A stretch of DNA of 64,000 nucleotides. Source: Devosia sp. (GTDB lineage: Bacteria; Pseudomonadota; Alphaproteobacteria; Rhizobiales; Devosiaceae). Where the stretch lies: NCBI GenBank assembly GCA_016713105.1, contig JADJPS010000017.1:186001-250000 (forward strand), read 5' to 3'. Positions 16,191-24,726 of the stretch are shown here, piece after piece. Below the pieces are notes generated by a model. It worked only from the letters and a program-made list of their open reading frames with translations. It was not told the DNA's origin and did no database searches. Each line of letters begins with the position of its first letter. Position 1 is the stretch's first letter. The position numbers and the translations under genes were made by a program.

Positions 16191-17939
16191 ATGAGAATGG
16201 CAAGACTCCTGGCCGGTACCTGCGTAGCAGCCCTGGCCTTGAGCGGGTCGGCGGCATGGGCGCAAGTGACGCCCGAACGCCTGGCGGCCGCAGGAACCGA
16301 GGCGGAGGCCGGCAACTGGCTGACGGTCCACAAGACCTATGATTCCAATCGGTTTTCCAGCTTGAATCAGATCAATGCCGGCAACGTCGCCGGCATGAAA
16401 CTCGCCTTCGCCGTGCCGCTCGGTGGCCTGGAGCCGGCCGGTTTCGGCGTTGGCTACATGGAAGGCACGCCGCTGGTCGACAACGGCTTCATGTATGTCA
16501 GCGATCCGTGGGGCACGCCCTACAAGATCGACGTCTCGTCGGGCACCCAGGGCAAGGTCGTCTGGGTCTGCGATACGGGTATCGACAAGGACCCGAGCCG
16601 TGGCGTGCTGCTGGCGCACCGTGGTCTCGCGCTGTCCGGCAGCCTCGTCATCACGGCGCTGAACGATGGCCGCGTGGTGGCCTGCGACAGCGAAACCGGC
16701 GACGTCGCCTGGGAGCAGCAGGTTGGCAAGGAGCCCGGCGAAGGCTTCACCAGCGCGCCGCAGGTCGTGGGAAACAAGGTTCTCGTCGGTCAGTCCTATG
16801 GTGACTGGGCGACCCGTGGCTGGCTCGCCGCGCTCAATGCCGAGACCGGCGAAGAACTGTGGCGCTTCTTTACGGTTCCGGAGCCGGGTCAGCCGGGGTC
16901 GGAAACCTGGAAGTGCGAGGAAGCGGGCAACCCCGACTGCTGGAAGACCGGCGGCGCCGCTCTCTGGGTGTCGGGCTCCTATGATCCGGCTTCGAACACT
17001 GTCTACTGGGGCACGGGCAACCCGGTCCCGATGTTCGACCCTGAATTCCGTCCGGGCGACAACCTCTACTCCAACTCCACCATCGCTCTCGACGCCGATA
17101 CCGGTGCGCTGAAGTGGCACTTCCAGTACACGCCCGGCGACTACATGGACTATGACGAAGTCGGCGTTCAGTTGCTGATGGATGCAAAGGTCAACGGCGA
17201 AGACCGCAAGGTGCTGTCGCACTTCGGCCGCAACGGCATCTTCTACTCGCTGGACCGGAGCAATGGTTCCTACATCCAGTCGGCCCAGTACGTGGACGAG
17301 GTGAACTGGACCAAGGGCATCGACCCCAAGACCGGCATGCCGGTCGAGTATGATCCCTCGAAGTCGCTGCAGGAATACGCCATGGGCGTGCTGCGCCGCG
17401 ACCAGCCCGGGGTGACCAACTGCCCGCACTACTCGGGTGGCGTCAACTACTATCCCACCGCCTACAACCCCGCCACCGGCGTGGCCTACGCGGCCGGCAT
17501 CGAGGCCTGCTCCGACCTTGGCAACAAGGCAGTCGCGCCGCAGGACGTCGTGCCGGGCTCGATCTTCCTCGGCGGTACGCTGACCACCAAGGGTATCCAG
17601 ACCGGTTCGATCAGCGCGATCGACGTGACGACCGGCAAGTCTGTCGCCAAGCTGAACACCCAGTACCCGAACAACAGCGGTATGCTGGTGACGCCGGAAC
17701 TCGTCTGGACCGGCTCGATCGACGGCACCATCGGCGCCTATGACGCCAAGACGCTGGCTCCGGTGTGGTCGATGAACGTCGGCACCGCGTTCCGCGGCCC
17801 GCCGATGACCTACTCGGTCGGTGACAAGCAGTATGTCGCCATCATGGGCGGCGCTCTGGGCGGCGGCAATGCCGGCGGCAACGTCGAGCTGACCAACAAC
17901 CAGGCTGCCAACATGCTGTGGGTCTTCGCGGTCAACTGA
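16191..17939 (+). CDS. periplasmic PQQ-dependent alcohol dehydrogenase, lanthanide-type site
   Basis: Quinoprotein dehydrogenase of 582 residues with a signal peptide (about 1-24, ending AWAQ) and an eight-bladed propeller of the methanol/ethanol dehydrogenase family. The metal and catalytic residues align: Glu184, Asn277 (WGTGNP), catalytic Asp320 and Arg347 (GRNG). The 43-residue Asn-Asp spacing equals that of methanol dehydrogenase. Asp322, two residues after the catalytic Asp (MDYDEV), is the extra ligand that marks lanthanide-dependent XoxF/PedH enzymes. Unusually, the adjacent-Cys disulfide normally preceding NRGLA is missing (GVLLAHRGLA at 138-147). The ATG at 16191 has a GGGAGGAA site. 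A cytochrome c gene follows, the expected electron acceptor. The alcohol substrate is unknown. Confidence 0.9.
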   Translation: MRMARLLAGTCVAALALSGSAAWAQVTPERLAAAGTEAEAGNWLTVHKTYDSNRFSSLNQINAGNVAGMKLAFAVPLGGLEPAGFGVGYMEGTPLVDNGFMYVSDPWGTPYKIDVSSGTQGKVVWVCDTGIDKDPSRGVLLAHRGLALSGSLVITALNDGRVVACDSETGDVAWEQQVGKEPGEGFTSAPQVVGNKVLVGQSYGDWATRGWLAALNAETGEELWRFFTVPEPGQPGSETWKCEEAGNPDCWKTGGAALWVSGSYDPASNTVYWGTGNPVPMFDPEFRPGDNLYSNSTIALDADTGALKWHFQYTPGDYMDYDEVGVQLLMDAKVNGEDRKVLSHFGRNGIFYSLDRSNGSYIQSAQYVDEVNWTKGIDPKTGMPVEYDPSKSLQEYAMGVLRRDQPGVTNCPHYSGGVNYYPTAYNPATGVAYAAGIEACSDLGNKAVAPQDVVPGSIFLGGTLTTKGIQTGSISAIDVTTGKSVAKLNTQYPNNSGMLVTPELVWTGSIDGTIGAYDAKTLAPVWSMNVGTAFRGPPMTYSVGDKQYVAIMGGALGGGNAGGNVELTNNQAANMLWVFAVN

Positions 17940-17954
17940 TCCGACCTACCCTCG

Positions 17955-17980
17955 AGCCGGGCAGCTTCGGCTGCCCGGCT
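17955..17980 (+). terminator. strong UUCG hairpin after the PQQ dehydrogenase
   Basis: A perfect 11-base-pair stem (AGCCGGGCAGC / GCTGCCCGGCT) closed by the stable TTCG tetraloop, followed by CTTCGTCTT. It starts 16 bases after the stop codon and may end transcription or let only part of it reach the cytochrome gene, so that the dehydrogenase is made in excess. Confidence 0.8.
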
Positions 17981-18018
17981 CTTCGTCTTCTGATCCTGCC
18001 GTAACCTGAGTAACTGAC

Positions 18019-18528
18019 ATGTTTTTGGCCCGCGTGGCGGCTGTCGCCCTTGCCCTAGTCGCCCTGGCTGTCCCCATGTCCTGGGCGCAGCAACTGCCCG
18101 ACCTCGTCGGCGACCCGGAGCGCGGCAGGGTTGTGTTTCTGACCCTGGGTGGCTGCGTCAGTTGCCACGGCTGGCCAGGTGACGGCAAGACCGGCATCGA
18201 CATGCGCTCCCCAACCGGGGCAAACCTGCGCGAGAGCGAACTGGACAAGACCCTGTTGACCGAGGTCATTTCCTGTGGCCGCCCCGCGACCCAGATGCCC
18301 TACCACGACAGGTCCGCCTATCGCGATGCGCGCTGCTACGGCCTGCTCATGGCCGACTTTGGCCCCGATACCGCACCGAACCGCGGCAAGCTGCTCCGCG
18401 AGCAGGATATCGCCAACATCGTCGCATTCCTGCAGGCCAAGGTGCTCGGCCGCGGCGTGCCGACATTCGAGGAGTGCATAGACATATTTGCCAATCCCGC
18501 CGCGTCGGCCTGCAAGAACCTGAAGTGA
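18019..18528 (+). CDS. periplasmic cytochrome c, probable partner of the PQQ dehydrogenase
   Basis: A 169-residue exported monohaem cytochrome: signal peptide of about 23 residues (ending SWAQ), haem motif CVSCH at 46-50 and candidate axial Met93 (TQMPYHD). Several further Cys (86, 106, and the C-terminal pair) may form disulfides, as in cytochrome cL/XoxG-type acceptors. It lies directly downstream of the quinoprotein gene, behind the hairpin at 17955, and 8 bases before the next exported protein. The likely role is accepting electrons from reduced PQQ and passing them to a small cytochrome and oxidase. Confidence 0.85.
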   Translation: MFLARVAAVALALVALAVPMSWAQQLPDLVGDPERGRVVFLTLGGCVSCHGWPGDGKTGIDMRSPTGANLRESELDKTLLTEVISCGRPATQMPYHDRSAYRDARCYGLLMADFGPDTAPNRGKLLREQDIANIVAFLQAKVLGRGVPTFEECIDIFANPAASACKNLK

Positions 18529-18536
18529 GCTCGCGG

Positions 18537-19268
18537 ATGAGCAAGAAGGTTCTTCTCGCCCTTCTGAGCCTGGGCCTTCCGGCTCTCCCTGCCCTCAGTC
18601 AGGAGCAGATCAAGCCCGTCTACTCCATCTGGGACGTCACGATGGGCCAGCCCCTGTCGCAGGCGCGCGACGGTGATGTCGGCGCCATTGCCTGTGGCAC
18701 GGACGGCGGTCCGCCTGGGCAGGAACTCAGGTCGTTCAACGACTACATGACCTGTGCACCGGAGGCCTCGGGCCTGCGGGAAGTTTATTTCACCTACGAC
18801 GACGAACAGGACTACATCACCCTGGCGCTCGAGGTGGCCTACCAGTTCCTCAAGGGTGGAACCTCCGTCTATGCGCAGCCTGTGATCGTGTCGCTGCTCG
18901 TCGACGAGGCAGGCATTGTGCAGGGCCGCCGGATCGTCACCGATGACCGGACAACCGACTACGACCGACGCAATGCCTACACCCTGATCCGCAATTTCAA
19001 GGCCCGCTACGGCCAATGGTCGCTGAGCTGCAACGACCTTCCGATGCAGGATGGCGAACAGCCCGTCGGCAAGCAGTTCGTGCACGAACTGTGTACGGGA
19101 CAGTCGCCCGATGGCCAGACACGGATCGTGATCGAGGCCAGCTATCTGCGCAAGAAGGGGCAGCGCGCCATCAGCCAGGAGACCCAGCAGGTCAACAAGG
19201 GCTATTTCGAGAGCCAGACGCGCTACGAGGAAGTCCTCGTGCCCTACGATCCGAAGATGGCGTCATGA
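18537..19268 (+). CDS. exported hypothetical protein in the quinoprotein operon
   Basis: A 243-residue protein with a signal peptide (MSKKVLLALLSLGLPALPALSQ, cleaved near residue 21). The mature domain contains four Cys (ACGTDG, MTCAPE, LSCNDL, ELCTGQ) that could make two disulfides. No family recognised. It starts 8 bases after the cytochrome stop codon with a TCGCGG leader, so it is probably co-translated. Position suggests a periplasmic accessory factor of the dehydrogenase/cytochrome pair. Its stop lies 2 bases from that of the convergent pentapeptide-repeat gene. Confidence 0.65.
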   Translation: MSKKVLLALLSLGLPALPALSQEQIKPVYSIWDVTMGQPLSQARDGDVGAIACGTDGGPPGQELRSFNDYMTCAPEASGLREVYFTYDDEQDYITLALEVAYQFLKGGTSVYAQPVIVSLLVDEAGIVQGRRIVTDDRTTDYDRRNAYTLIRNFKARYGQWSLSCNDLPMQDGEQPVGKQFVHELCTGQSPDGQTRIVIEASYLRKKGQRAISQETQQVNKGYFESQTRYEEVLVPYDPKMAS

Positions 19269-19270
19269 CC

Positions 19271-20020
19271 TCACTTCTGCGGTCGTCCATCCGCCATGAA
19301 GTTTCCGGTCATCGTGGCTTTGTCGAAGTCGACATTGGTCGTGGCCGCGCTGGTGAACCGGTTTCCATTCAGGGTGGCGCCGGTGACCTTGGCGCGGCGC
19401 AGGTCGGCGCCGTAGAAGTCGGTCAGCGAGATCGTCGCATCGGCAAAGTTGGCGCTGCCGGCTTCGGCATTGATGAACGCACTATTGGTGATGGTTGCGC
19501 CGGTGAAGCGGCTGCGCCCCATATGCGCGTCGATGAAGTTGGTCTCCGTCATCGACGTTGCGCTGAAATCGGCATTGTTGGCGAGCGCGTTGCGCAGCAC
19601 CGCCCCATTCAGCACCGCGCCAACCAGCGTGGCCGAGGTCAGGCGCACCTTCTGCATGCGCGTCTCGGTCAGGTTGGCTCCCGACAGGTCCGCGCCCGAC
19701 ACCTGGGCTTCGTAGAACATGGAGCGGGTGAAGTTGCCCTTGGCCATCTGGGCACGGGTCAGATTGGCCAGATTGAAGTTGGCGTTCACCGCGGTGACAT
19801 CCGTCAGGATCGCGCCGCGCAAGTCGGCGCGGTGGAAGGTGGCGTCCGTCAGGTTCGCGCCGGTCAGGTCGACCCCGGCCAGATCGGCCTTCTTGAAATT
19901 GGCGCCCTGCAGGTCACAGCCCCGGCACTCCTTGATCGTTCCGGCGACGAGGTCAGCGGCCTGGTCCGCATAGACCGGACTCGCCATTGCGACCATGGCC
20001 GCCGCCATCACGATGCGCAT
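19271..20020 (-). CDS. exported pentapeptide-repeat protein
   Basis: A 249-residue protein with a signal peptide (MRIVMAAAMVAMASPVYAD) followed by about 40 tandem A(D/N)LxG-type pentapeptides from residue 40 to the end, which fold as a right-handed quadrilateral beta-helix. A CRGC motif precedes the repeats. Export to the periplasm argues against a gyrase-mimic role and for a structural or interaction role. The ATG at 20020 has a GGAGAG site. Function unknown. Confidence 0.85.
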   Translation of the reverse strand: MRIVMAAAMVAMASPVYADQAADLVAGTIKECRGCDLQGANFKKADLAGVDLTGANLTDATFHRADLRGAILTDVTAVNANFNLANLTRAQMAKGNFTRSMFYEAQVSGADLSGANLTETRMQKVRLTSATLVGAVLNGAVLRNALANNADFSATSMTETNFIDAHMGRSRFTGATITNSAFINAEAGSANFADATISLTDFYGADLRRAKVTGATLNGNRFTSAATTNVDFDKATMTGNFMADGRPQK

Positions 20021-20055
20021 TGTTGGTCTCTCCTGCATTTGAAAGGGCCAGATCT

Positions 20056-20607
20056 TTGTCTTCTAGTAAAGGCCGCCTCCACCGCTTTGCCGAATTCTGG
20101 ACATTGGCCCTTTCAATAGCTGTGCTCGCCAGTGCCGTTTTCAGCAGCCAAGCCCAGGCGCAGTCGACGGACACCGGTATAAGCGGCCTGCCGGAGGTGA
20201 TCGATGCCGACGTCCTGAAGTTCGGCACGCAGCGGGTGATCCTGTGGGGCATCGATGCTCCCGAACGGCCGCAGACCTGCGTGCTGAACGGCGCGCTCTG
20301 GGGGTGCTACGACGCGGCGTTCCGCCATTTGCAGCTGTTGTCCGGTCGCGGAGAAGTGACCTGCGCCTACAGGGGCGATCCGGACCCGTTCGGCCGCCGC
20401 TACGGCGTTTGTGAGAGCGGTGGACAGGATCTCAACGCCGAAATGGTGAGGGCCGGTCTGGCACTCCCGTTTCACGATCAATCCGATGAATACGATGCTG
20501 CAATGGCCGACGCGATCACCGCCGGGGTCGGCGTTTGGCAGCTGGGCGTGGTTTTTGAAGAACCCTGGGTGTTTCGCCGCCGCGAGACCCCGGGCGGTTA
20601 CCGATAG
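20056..20607 (+). CDS. exported staphylococcal-nuclease-like (SNase) domain protein
   Basis: A 183-residue protein with a signal peptide (about 1-37, ending AQAQ) and one thermonuclease domain: the WGIDAPERP motif, FGRRYG and a C-terminal LNAEMVRAGLA. In active nucleases an Arg lies five residues before the Asp of GIDAPE; here that position is Ile, so nuclease activity may be lost. The start is taken as TTG 20056, preceded by GAAAGGG. No ATG gives the signal peptide at the N terminus. It lies 8 bases upstream of the ExbB-like gene and probably opens that operon. Confidence 0.72.
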   Translation: MSSSKGRLHRFAEFWTLALSIAVLASAVFSSQAQAQSTDTGISGLPEVIDADVLKFGTQRVILWGIDAPERPQTCVLNGALWGCYDAAFRHLQLLSGRGEVTCAYRGDPDPFGRRYGVCESGGQDLNAEMVRAGLALPFHDQSDEYDAAMADAITAGVGVWQLGVVFEEPWVFRRRETPGGYR

Positions 20608-20615
20608 GACGGACG

Positions 20616-21359
20616 ATGGCGCAAGTTGGCGATGCAATCATGGCACCGGGTCGCAGCGGGGCCTTTGACGCGGTGCTGAAGTGGGTGCTTCTGATGGCAC
20701 TGATCGCGGTGGCCGCGGTGGTGTCCTATGACTACGGACTGCTGACCTATCTGTTCGGCGCCGACAAGTCGAAGATCACCGTGCTGATCGCAGTCCTCTA
20801 CGTGGGCTTCTCGGGCCATTGCCTGTGGATTCTGGTGGAGCTGGCGCGCGAATACCGCCGGGCGCTGCAGATCAAGGAAACGCTGGCCCGATCGGCGAAG
20901 GTTCCCGACCTGCCGCAGGGCAACATGATGATCGACCGCTACATGGCCGATGTGATCCGGTCGCGCGAGCACCCGTCGGAAGTGGAAGGCAACGCCCATC
21001 TGCTGATGATGAGCCTGGGGGCCAGTCTTCGCCGGCGCACCAAGATCGGCACCTATGGCACGGACCTGCTCTACAAGCTCGGCATGCTGGGCACCATGGT
21101 CGGCTTCGTCATGATGCTGAATTCGATGGGTGATCTGTCGAATTTCGACATCGATACCCTGCGCGGCGCCCTGCAGCAGATGATCGCCGGCATGGCCGTG
21201 TCCCTGCTGACCACGATTGCCGGGCTTATCGGCGGCATCCTGCTTCGGCTGGAATACAATATTGCCGATGCGCTGGTAACCGACATCAGCCAGACGGCCG
21301 TCAGCTTCACCGAAGTGTCCCTGCTGCCGCTGCTGGCTCGGGGCGAGCGCGATGTTTGA
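20616..21359 (+). CDS. MotA/TolQ/ExbB-family proton-channel-like protein
   Basis: A 247-residue inner-membrane protein with four hydrophobic segments (about 21-40, 55-76, 152-170, 188-208). The last two, GMLGTMVGFVMML and MAVSLLTTIAGLIGG, match the core of the MotA/TolQ/ExbB channel family that couples ion flow to work across the envelope. Unlike many ExbB proteins, it has a large cytoplasmic loop (77-150). Its last two codons overlap the start of an ExbD-like gene, implying a fixed-ratio complex. No TonB gene is nearby, so the driven process is unknown. Confidence 0.8.
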   Translation: MAQVGDAIMAPGRSGAFDAVLKWVLLMALIAVAAVVSYDYGLLTYLFGADKSKITVLIAVLYVGFSGHCLWILVELAREYRRALQIKETLARSAKVPDLPQGNMMIDRYMADVIRSREHPSEVEGNAHLLMMSLGASLRRRTKIGTYGTDLLYKLGMLGTMVGFVMMLNSMGDLSNFDIDTLRGALQQMIAGMAVSLLTTIAGLIGGILLRLEYNIADALVTDISQTAVSFTEVSLLPLLARGERDV

Positions 21360-22041
21360 AGAGGAACCGGAACCGGAATTCGAGATCTTCTCGGCCCTGT
21401 TGTTCAACTCCCTGAAGGCCATCACCTTCATGTTCTTCATCTCGTTCGCGATGATCAACGCGCCGGCCGACGAGGGCAAAGTCGACCCGAAGGCCGAGAT
21501 GATGATCACCGTGACCTGGCCCGACGACAACCCCGATGACGTGGATACCTACGTGGAGGACCCGGCCGGCAATATCGTCTGGTACAACCAGCGCGAAGGC
21601 GGCCTGATGAATCTGGAACGCGACGACCGGGGCATGTTCAAGGACGTGATCCTGCTGAACGGCAAGGAGATCTCGAATCCGCTGAACCAGGAAAGCGTTG
21701 CCTTCCGCGGGCTGCAGGACGGCGAATACGTGGTCAACGTCGTCCACTACATCGCCAACGGCTCGGCGCCGCTGCCGGTGACGGTGAAGGTCGAAAAGCT
21801 GAACCCCACGGTGAAGGTGATCTTCTACCAGACGCTGCAGCTGAAGGGCACGGGCGACGAACAGACCGCCGTGCGCTTCACACTCGCCGGGGCTGACGTG
21901 GTCAATGTTGTCAGTACGCCAAAAAGCCTTGTCGAGTTGACGCGGTCATCCGGCAACAAGGGAGGCGGCGGCGCGTCGGCCGGTCAGGGGGGACAGGGCG
22001 GCGCAATAGATGCAACGACTGGACAAGTGATTCCGGAATGA
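21352..22041 (+). CDS. ExbD/TolR-position protein with DUF2135-like periplasmic domain
   Basis: A 229-residue protein with a single N-terminal transmembrane helix (about 12-34) and a periplasmic part that starts ITVTWPDDNPDDVDTYVEDP, resembling the DUF2135/YfaP beta-sandwich. The tail is Gly-rich. By position and topology it replaces ExbD/TolR as partner of the upstream channel protein, with overlapping reading frames. However, the conserved Asp of the ExbD helix (FIDVML) is not there: the matching stretch reads FNSLKAIT. Either the ion-carrying residue has moved or the complex is not proton-driven. Confidence 0.65.
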   Translation: MFEEEPEPEFEIFSALLFNSLKAITFMFFISFAMINAPADEGKVDPKAEMMITVTWPDDNPDDVDTYVEDPAGNIVWYNQREGGLMNLERDDRGMFKDVILLNGKEISNPLNQESVAFRGLQDGEYVVNVVHYIANGSAPLPVTVKVEKLNPTVKVIFYQTLQLKGTGDEQTAVRFTLAGADVVNVVSTPKSLVELTRSSGNKGGGGASAGQGGQGGAIDATTGQVIPE

Positions 22042-22628
22042 CCTTCACGATCATGTCCCTGACGGCGGCCTATGCGCTGGTGGTGGCGCTGCTGGCCTAC
22101 CTTCTGCTGCTGTCACGGCTGCACTGGGTATTCAAAGCGCTGGCGACAGCGGCGACCATCGCGCTCATTCCTCTGACCTTCAACGGCATCGGTGAATTGC
22201 GCGGCCTGCCTTCGGACGGGCCGATTCCGTTCAGCTTCCGCATGCTCTGGGCCCAGGTGGTCGAACCCAGTCCGCTGCAGGGCGAAAAGGGACATGTATT
22301 CCTGTGGCTGCAAACGCTGGATGCCGACAATTACCCTACGGGTCAGCCGCGCGCCTTTCAGCTCGCCTATTCCGACGATCTGAAGATCAAGGTCAACGAA
22401 GCAATGGGCAAGATTGCCCAGGGCGAACAAATCCAGGGCAAGGTTGATGCCAAGAAAGCCTTGCCCGAAGAGACCGCTGAGGCCCTGGCGCAGGAAATCG
22501 AGACGGGCATGGTCGAGGGGAGACCCGGCGGGGCCAGCACCGTGGGCGAGCGGATTTTCCAGTTCGAACCCGGCATGCTGACCTTTGGTGTGGAAGCCGC
22601 GCCTGTCACGCCGGAGAAGCCACGGTAG
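22038..22628 (+). CDS. membrane-anchored hypothetical protein of the ExbB-like operon
   Basis: A 196-residue protein with two N-terminal hydrophobic segments (about 8-26 and 31-50) and a soluble region of about 140 residues (GHVFLWLQTLDADNYPTGQPRAF and on). No family recognised. Its ATG overlaps the stop of the preceding gene (ATGA), so three proteins are translationally linked: channel, single-helix partner and this one. Confidence 0.65.
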   Translation: MTFTIMSLTAAYALVVALLAYLLLLSRLHWVFKALATAATIALIPLTFNGIGELRGLPSDGPIPFSFRMLWAQVVEPSPLQGEKGHVFLWLQTLDADNYPTGQPRAFQLAYSDDLKIKVNEAMGKIAQGEQIQGKVDAKKALPEETAEALAQEIETGMVEGRPGGASTVGERIFQFEPGMLTFGVEAAPVTPEKPR

Positions 22629-22973
22629 CATATCGCCTCCAGACGCCAGTTGCCCCGAGGGCCGGCGCCGACCCCCTCGGGATAGCCGCCGGTCGCCCGG
22701 CGGCACCCACCTCCGTGTCGTCGGCAGCGCATTTGATCGAAACGATTTAGGCACGTTGTCCGCCGCGGCCTCTGTGCGAGCCGGAGTCGCAGTGACTTGC
22801 TGGCCGTCCGTTCAGCCACGCGGCGGCAGAGGTCCATGCACCTTGCCGCCCGTGGCAAGTTCGACCACGCGTGCTCCACCCGTTGTCGTGGCGTGAAACT
22901 TGCGGCCCTTGCCCTCGCGATGCGCGACTGCGGTCCCTTGATCGCGGGGACCGGCCAGATCCGTCGGAGCTGA
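22629..22973. other. convergent intergenic region with hairpin
   Basis: About 345 bases between convergent genes, with no supported coding sequence. A perfect 8-base stem GCCGCCGG/CCGGCGGC with a TCGC loop at 22685-22704 is a candidate bidirectional terminator. The rest looks unremarkable. Confidence 0.5.
22685..22704 (+). terminator. hairpin after the ExbB-like operon
   Basis: GCCGCCGG-TCGC-CCGGCGGC, a perfect 8-base stem 57 bases after the operon's last stop. No T tract follows. Confidence 0.45.
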
Positions 22974-23783
22974 TCAGGCCGGTTCGGCCGGCCGTGCCAG
23001 TTCGCGTCGCGGGCGGTCCTGCCGGCGGGTCAGGAACGGCAATACCAGGCTCGCGAGGCCGAAGGCGAGGAGAACACCCAGATTCGCCCCGATCAGCCAG
23101 CGCGCCCACCGCAGGGCCTCGACATCGGAACCGAACCAGCCCTGATCGCCCCACAGCAGGACGCGTCCACGCTGGCCGTCCGCTGCGCCGAGCAGGATGG
23201 ACTGACCGAGGTCGACCCCAGTCGTGCTGGCGTCCAGCCACAGGGTCACCTGATGGCTCTGCCCCGCCGTCATCGCACCGAGTTCCAGCGCCGCCATCCC
23301 GGTCGAGGTCGTGGTGACCTTGACCTTCTTTCCATCGACGGCGGCCAGCAGGGCGCCCGGCACGGTCAGCGCCACATCGTCGGCAGCATCGGCACTGGTG
23401 ATCGATCCACTGACCGTGCGGTGGAAGGACCCGAGGTCCAGGAGTGCCGACAATTCGGGGATCTGACGCATCATGGCCTGAACCACGACGACGTTCATCA
23501 GCCGCGGCAGCACGATCTCCTTGACCTTCTTGACGATGTCCGGCTTCAGCGAAAGGCGGATGGCAATATCGTCATCCAGCCGCTGCTGCAGCTCTTGCGC
23601 CATGAAGCCGGCCACCCGGGTGGGGTCGACGCCCATGTCTGGCGGCAGCGGGAATTCCTGCAAGGTGAGCTGGGCCCGAAGGGGGGGCGACAGAAGATCG
23701 CGCGCCTCTCCGGACATGACCAGAAGCCCGAGTGCCGAAGACAGGATCAGGCTCAGGCTGACCAGGATATGCCAAGTGCGCAT
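22974..23783 (-). CDS. hypothetical protein with N- and C-terminal membrane anchors
   Basis: A 269-residue protein with a hydrophobic segment at each end (about 5-24, a signal anchor, and 233-255) and a periplasmic domain of about 200 residues between them, including an amphipathic helix-rich first half and a Ser/Thr/Val-rich beta-like second half. The C-terminal 14 residues are Arg-rich and cytoplasmic. No family recognised. It lies downstream of the ABC transporter operon on the same strand after 187 bases; membership is uncertain. Confidence 0.6.
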   Translation of the reverse strand: MRTWHILVSLSLILSSALGLLVMSGEARDLLSPPLRAQLTLQEFPLPPDMGVDPTRVAGFMAQELQQRLDDDIAIRLSLKPDIVKKVKEIVLPRLMNVVVVQAMMRQIPELSALLDLGSFHRTVSGSITSADAADDVALTVPGALLAAVDGKKVKVTTTSTGMAALELGAMTAGQSHQVTLWLDASTTGVDLGQSILLGAADGQRGRVLLWGDQGWFGSDVEALRWARWLIGANLGVLLAFGLASLVLPFLTRRQDRPRRELARPAEPA

Positions 23784-23970
23784 GCCGTCTCCGCAAAGTG
23801 TCGGACTAGTCTAGACGTGCCAGTCATTGGAAAAGCCGATAGCCAAGATTGGGCCCTGCCGGAGCCTGTTTCGGGGCGAGGCGGCGCGCCAGACTCCACA
23901 TCCGGCGGGAGGGGACCGCATTGATGCGTCCCTGCGCCGAAGCGGACAGCGCCCCGGTGGCTTCCACTAG

Positions 23971-24726
23971 CTAGGCTGGTGGGGCCTCCGTCGCCGGGGC
24001 TCCGGTGATTGCGACATAGGCGTCCGTCAGAGTCTGGGTGCCGGTCCGCGCCAGCAGCTCGGCCGGCGTACCCTCGCCGACGATCCTGCCCGAGCGGATC
24101 AATACGATGCGGTCGGCGCCCTCCACTTCCTCGACGATGTGGGTGGCCCACAGAATCGAGCTGTTGTGGGTGGTGCGCACCTTTTCGATGTGGCCGATGA
24201 GCAGGCGCCGCGTCGTCGGGTCGAGTCCGGTCGAGGGCTCGTCCATCAGCAGCAGGTCCGGCTTGTTGAGCAGCGCCCGCGCCACCTCGGCCCGTCGCTG
24301 GTTGCCGCCCGACAGGGTCCGCACCGGCTTGTCGAGGAGGTCGGTGATCTCGAGCAGGGTCGCCACCTCGCCGATGCGGGCCGCGAGTGTCCGCCCGGAG
24401 AGGCCGAACAAAGCGCCGTGGAACTTGAGGTTGGCCTTGACCGTCATGTCGAGATCGATGGCCCGCGCCTGGAACATCACGCCCAGCCGACTGAGGATCT
24501 CCGAACCCTTGTCGCGGTAGCCCATGCCGAACAACCGCACCTCCCCGGCATCGGGGGCGAAAAGGCCGGCAGCAATCTGGAAGAGTGTCGACTTGCCGGC
24601 CCCGTTGGGCCCAAGCAGCCCGACGATCTCACCCGGGGCGAGGCACAGCGAGATGCCTTTCAGCGCTTCGGTCTTGCCATAGGACTTGCGAACCTCGATC
24701 AGCTCGAGGGCGGGAGGCGGGGTCAT
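23971..24726 (-). CDS. ABC transporter ATPase, PQQ-associated (PedB/NodI-like)
   Basis: ABC ATPase of 251 residues with Walker A GPNGAGKST at 39-47, signature LSGGN, Walker B LLLMDEPSTGLDP and switch His (WATHIVEE). It belongs to the DRA/NodI branch that drives ABC-2 type permeases, matching the ATPase family described for PQQ-dependent alcohol oxidation clusters (TIGR03864 type). The cognate ABC-2 permease lies 5 kb away, in the divergent operon at 29999. Its start overlaps the stop of the TauB-like ATPase gene (ATGA). Transport direction and cargo are unknown; related ped/lut systems are tied to alcohol or lanthanide handling. Confidence 0.82.
   Translation of the reverse strand: MTPPPALELIEVRKSYGKTEALKGISLCLAPGEIVGLLGPNGAGKSTLFQIAAGLFAPDAGEVRLFGMGYRDKGSEILSRLGVMFQARAIDLDMTVKANLKFHGALFGLSGRTLAARIGEVATLLEITDLLDKPVRTLSGGNQRRAEVARALLNKPDLLLMDEPSTGLDPTTRRLLIGHIEKVRTTHNSSILWATHIVEEVEGADRIVLIRSGRIVGEGTPAELLARTGTQTLTDAYVAITGAPATEAPPA

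Noticed and set aside
15605..16333. Minus-strand open frame across the quinoprotein leader
   Set aside because: It overlaps two supported genes at its ends, has no domain and a random-looking composition.
22585..22896. Plus-strand small open frame in the 22.6-23.0 kb gap
   Set aside because: It starts inside the preceding gene, is Arg/Pro-rich and has no ribosome site. Treated as non-coding.
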